Origin: Trebonia sp.
GTDB lineage: Bacteria > Actinomycetota > Actinomycetes > Streptosporangiales > Streptosporangiaceae
Reading direction: 5' to 3'
NCBI GenBank assembly: GCA_030038035.1
Contig: JASHPP010000447.1
Coordinates: 1-9,703 of the forward strand
DNA length: 9,703 bases
Numbering within the stretch: the first letter of the stretch is position 1; every line of letters starts with the position of its first letter. A program made the translations under genes and the position numbers. Of this stretch, positions 7,357 through 9,703 are shown piece after piece. Below the pieces are notes generated by a model that saw only the letters and a program-made list of their open reading frames with translations, was not told the origin of the DNA and made no database searches.

Positions 7357-9216
7357 ATGAGCCAGCAATCGCTGAACGTGGCGCAGGTAGTCCTGATCGT
7401 CCGGCGCCACAAGATCTTCGTTGGCGCCGTGACCCTGCTCGGCCTGCTCGCAGGCATCGCTTTCTCGGTCCTGAAGCCTCCCCTGGTGACCAGCTATGCG
7501 CTTGTCGTGCTCCCGCAGGACGTGCCCGGCATATCGACCCAGGCCGTCATCGCCAGCAGTGAGCCTGTTCTTTCCGCCGCATTGCCCTCGATTTCGCCGC
7601 CTATGTCGCTGCAAATGCTCGAAAAGCAGGTAAGCACGGAAAGTCCTACCTCAAGCATCGTTTCGATCAGCGCGAAAAGCACGTCCGCCGCCCAGGCGGA
7701 AAGCGCCGCGAACGCGGTGGCCAGGAGCTACATCGCCTATGTGACGAATCCCGCGAGCCCGGCCGGCCATGTGGTGGCACAGATGCTCGAGTCGGCGTCA
7801 GCGACCACGACGACCGGGATGGCGGCGCTGGCGCAGGACGCCCTCGACGCCGGGCTCGGCGTGCTCGCCGGCCTCGTGGCGGGCGTCCTCCTGGCCGTCG
7901 TCAGGGCGCGCCGTACGCGCAAGCTCGTCCAGCTCGACGATATAGCCCGCGCGATCGGCCTGCCCGTGCTCGCCGCGGTTCCTGTCGGCCATCCTTCTGA
8001 CGCGTCCGGCTGGAGCCGGCTCCTCGACGGCTACGAGCCCGGATCCGTGGAGGCGTGGCGGCTGCGCCAGGCGCTGCAGGACATCATGAGCGCCGCGGCG
8101 TCCGTGACCGGCCAGGGGGCCGCGCTGGTCACGGCGCTGTCGATGCCAGGCGATCCGGCCGCGCTTGCCCTCGGCCCGCAGCTAGCCGCCTATGCCGCCT
8201 CCCTCGGGATCCCGACCGTTCTGGTCACCGGCCCGCAGCCAGAGACGATGGCGGCCGCCGCGCTGTTCACCGCCTGCGCGGCGCCGCAAGGGCAGCAGGG
8301 ATCGCCCAAGCGCTCCCGCTTCCTGCGGACGCTCGCCGCCGACTCCGCGCACGTCGCCATCCCGTCGGCTGCCAGGCTGGTCGTGGACGTCGCGGTCGTC
8401 GAGGACAAGACGCTGCAGCTCCCCGAGACGATGCCCACGGCCGTCACCGTGCTGAGCGTCGCCGCGGGCGCCGCGAGCGCGGAGCAGCTCGCCAGGCTGG
8501 CGATGGCCGCGAGTTCCGACGGCCGCGAGGTCATCGGCCTCCTGGTCGCGGACCCGGATCAGTCCGACCGGACCACCGGCCGCTTCCTGCGCCCGGCCAA
8601 GGGGGGACGGCACGCGTACGGCGCGCCCGCATCGGCGCCCCGCGTGTCCATGCCCGTGTCGGTGCCCGCGACGGAAACCCGCCGGATGCCCGAGTCTCGC
8701 CCGATGCCGGAGCCTCGCCCGATGCCTGAGTCTCGCCCGATGCCGGAGCCCCGCCCGATGCCTGAGCCTCGCCGGGTGCCTGAGCACGCGTCCGTGGTCG
8801 AGAGCTGGACCGCGGTGAAGGCCGAGCCGAAGCTTGAGTCCGACCTCAAGCTCGCGTCCGAGCGTGTCCCCGATACCGAGCCTGAGGTCGCACACGAATC
8901 CGAGCGTGAGCCGCTACCCTTCCTGGCGCGGCCGACATTCGAGCCACGGCCGACATTCGAGCCGCGAGCTGAGTTCCGGCCTGACCTGGAGGCAGCGACC
9001 GAACCGGAGCCGGAGCCCGAGGCCGAGGCCGAGGCGGAAACCGGGACCGAGACGGAGACCGCCCACGCGTTCGACGGCGGGTCCGTGTTCGACGCTGGCT
9101 ACCTGCTGGACCGTGGGTCGATCTTTGAGTCCGGCTCCGAGACCGCGACCGAGACCGAACCTGAACCCGAGTTCGAGCCGATAGAGCAGGCGAACGGGAA
9201 CAACGGCGGGCGGTGA
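7357..9216 (+). CDS. Wzz-like polysaccharide copolymerase with degenerate BY-kinase domain and repeat-rich tail
   Basis: 619 residues. After SLNVAQVVLIVRRHK comes membrane segment 1 (about 20-39), an exported Ser/Thr-rich loop (40-160: YALVVLPQD, ANAVARSYIAYV), membrane segment 2 (about 165-182), a basic RARRTRK stop-transfer stretch, and DDIARAIGLPVLAAVP, the linker typical between Wzz and BY-kinase parts. Residues about 225-405 follow a BY-kinase plan, but the Walker A site reads SMPGDPAAL (262-270) without lysine and Ser/Thr, Walker A' reads VLVTGP (288-293) without aspartate, and only the Walker B-like VVDVAVVED (D344) remains. It is therefore probably a non-catalytic pseudokinase. Residues about 410-619 are low-complexity, rich in Pro, Glu and Arg, with hexapeptide repeats and no tyrosine cluster. 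By position and topology it likely governs chain length or export of the polymer, perhaps with the tail as a scaffold (inference). The exported-loop DNA has lower GC, about 54% at 7561-7680 by hand count. Confidence 0.82.
   Translation: MSQQSLNVAQVVLIVRRHKIFVGAVTLLGLLAGIAFSVLKPPLVTSYALVVLPQDVPGISTQAVIASSEPVLSAALPSISPPMSLQMLEKQVSTESPTSSIVSISAKSTSAAQAESAANAVARSYIAYVTNPASPAGHVVAQMLESASATTTTGMAALAQDALDAGLGVLAGLVAGVLLAVVRARRTRKLVQLDDIARAIGLPVLAAVPVGHPSDASGWSRLLDGYEPGSVEAWRLRQALQDIMSAAASVTGQGAALVTALSMPGDPAALALGPQLAAYAASLGIPTVLVTGPQPETMAAAALFTACAAPQGQQGSPKRSRFLRTLAADSAHVAIPSAARLVVDVAVVEDKTLQLPETMPTAVTVLSVAAGAASAEQLARLAMAASSDGREVIGLLVADPDQSDRTTGRFLRPAKGGRHAYGAPASAPRVSMPVSVPATETRRMPESRPMPEPRPMPESRPMPEPRPMPEPRRVPEHASVVESWTAVKAEPKLESDLKLASERVPDTEPEVAHESEREPLPFLARPTFEPRPTFEPRAEFRPDLEAATEPEPEPEAEAEAETGTETETAHAFDGGSVFDAGYLLDRGSIFESGSETATETEPEPEFEPIEQANGNNGGR
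8680..8787 (+). repeat. Six 18-bp tandem units encoding RPMPE(S/P)
   Basis: Within the Wzz-like tail, six consecutive hexapeptides start at residue 442: RRMPES, RPMPEP, RPMPES, RPMPEP, RPMPEP and RRVPEH. The central units are nearly identical in DNA (CGCCCGATGCCxGAGyCx type), so this is recent tandem duplication and probably length-variable between strains. Confidence 0.9.
8830..8865 (+). repeat. Two 18-bp units encoding KLESDL / KLASER
   Basis: Residues 492-503. The two hexapeptides share K-L-x-S, with matching codons AAG-CTy and TCC at the same positions; they are degenerate but have the same period as the neighbouring block. Confidence 0.45.
8929..8964 (+). repeat. Two near-perfect 18-bp units encoding RPTFEP
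   Basis: Residues 525-536. The two copies differ at one base (CCA versus CCG). A third, decayed copy RAEFRP may follow at 8965-8982. Confidence 0.85.
9001..9060 (+). repeat. Acidic E-P / E-A / E-T dipeptide tract
   Basis: Residues 549-568 alternate glutamate with proline, alanine, then threonine, a 6-bp GAG-based simple repeat. A shorter tract of the same kind lies at about residues 599-607. It gives the tail strong local negative charge. Confidence 0.75.
9070..9141 (+). repeat. Four degenerate 18-bp units encoding F(D/E)xG(S/Y)(V/L/I)
   Basis: Residues 572-595 read FDGGSV, FDAGYL, LDRGSI and FESGSE. Position 2 is acidic and position 4 is glycine in all four units, and position 1 is a bulky hydrophobic residue. 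The hydrophobic spacing contrasts with the charged tract on either side. Confidence 0.6.
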
Positions 9217-9703
9217 ACGGCCAAGCTCTGGAAGGCGCCCGGTCCGCGAACGAAAACGCCCCCGCCTTGAGACGCCGCCCATCTTTCCGTGGCTTCCCCG
9301 GTGCCGCCAGGCGCGCGTTTCTTCGCTGGTGGCGGCGGATCCTCGTCATCGTCGTCTGCCTCGTGCTCGTGTTCGCGGGGCTGACGGCCCGGCTGCTGAT
9401 CTGGCCGGCGCAGGGAATGCCGGCCCGCGTAGACGCGATCGTCTTGATGGCCGGCCCAGGCGATCGTATGGCGGTCGCCCTGCAACTGGCCCATCAACAG
9501 CGGGCGCCGGTGCTTGTCGTCTCACAGGGCCAGCACGGCTACGGCGGCCCGTGCCCGGCGCCGGTGCAGGGCGTGCGGCTGATTTGCTTCGAGCCCGTCC
9601 CTGGCAACACCCGGGGCGAGGCCGAGTTCATCGGAAAACTCGCCAGGCAGTACGGCTGGCACTCCGTGGTGCTGGTGACGACGGCCGAGCAGGACACCCG
9701 CGC
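9213..9703 (+). CDS. DUF218/YdcF-like membrane protein (3' partial)
   Basis: The frame opens at GTG 9213, overlapping the stop of the Wzz-like gene by four bases (GTGA), a coupling arrangement. It stays open to the right edge, giving 163 codons. A basic N-terminus of about 42 residues precedes one membrane segment (about 43-63: ILVIVVCLVLVFAGLTARLL), so the rest should be extracytoplasmic. It then shows the DUF218 pattern: VDAIVLMAGPGDRMAVAL (from 73), RAPVLVVSQG, a cysteine in GGPCPAP and another in RLICFEPVPGNTRGEAEFI, and GWHSVVLVTT. The family (E. coli YdcF, SanA, ElyC) is linked to envelope polysaccharide and peptidoglycan handling, but its reaction is not settled. The usual VTSxxHxxR motif reads VTTAEQDTR here, with Gln160 where His is common. 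No strong ribosome binding site is seen, so translation probably depends on the upstream gene. Confidence 0.75.
   Translation, partial: MNGQALEGARSANENAPALRRRPSFRGFPGAARRAFLRWWRRILVIVVCLVLVFAGLTARLLIWPAQGMPARVDAIVLMAGPGDRMAVALQLAHQQRAPVLVVSQGQHGYGGPCPAPVQGVRLICFEPVPGNTRGEAEFIGKLARQYGWHSVVLVTTAEQDTR

Noticed and set aside
8055..8729. Second + strand frame of 224 codons inside the Wzz-like gene
   Set aside because: Arg/Gly/Ala-rich and motif-free; the main frame continues the Wzz/BY-kinase layout through this stretch.
8680..8787. Tandem 18-bp units considered as a CRISPR-like or intergenic repeat array
   Set aside because: The units are contiguous without spacers, keep the reading frame exactly and vary mostly at third positions, so they are protein repeats.

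Overview
The window comes from a high-GC genome, with about 70% GC over most of it, pervasive third-position G/C, GTG starts and AGG arginine codons. It reads as a chromosomal exopolysaccharide or capsule locus of an actinobacterium (Actinomycetota). The evidence is the base composition, together with a Wzz-like membrane protein and a DUF218/YdcF-like membrane protein whose shapes match actinobacterial polysaccharide clusters. I cannot name a genus.

All six genes lie on the + strand and are tightly packed: gaps of 3, 24, 22 and 32 nt, then a 4-nt overlap. No terminator is visible. In order they are: a retaining GT-B (family 4-like) glycosyltransferase cut by the left edge (1-1065); a glutamine-dependent asparagine synthetase-type amidotransferase (1069-2976); a two-domain oxidoreductase fusing a zinc-less MDR domain to a Gfo/Idh/MocA domain (3001-5172); a heparinase II/III family protein without a visible signal peptide (5195-7324); a Wzz/BY-kinase-shaped membrane protein with a long disordered tail (7357-9216); and a DUF218/YdcF-like protein cut by the right edge (9213-9703).

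A working model (inference) is that the glycosyltransferase builds the repeat unit, the oxidoreductase makes or remodels a sugar, and the amidotransferase converts a carboxylate, perhaps of a uronic acid or amino-sugar acid, to an amide. The heparinase-fold protein would cut or edit the uronate-containing glycan. The Wzz-like and DUF218 proteins would act at the membrane in chain-length control or envelope assembly.

The most unusual part is the Wzz-like protein. Its cytoplasmic region aligns in layout with a BY-kinase, but the Walker A lysine and the following Ser/Thr are gone, the Walker A' aspartate is gone, and there is no tyrosine cluster. Its last third is a Pro/Glu/Arg-rich tail with four separate tandem blocks, each with a six-residue (18-bp) period but a different consensus. 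A second oddity is an A8 run preceded by GGAGTGATG exactly at the domain junction of the fused oxidoreductase. I saw no RNA genes, insertion sequences, CRISPR arrays or attachment sites, and no gene-free stretch longer than about 35 bases.
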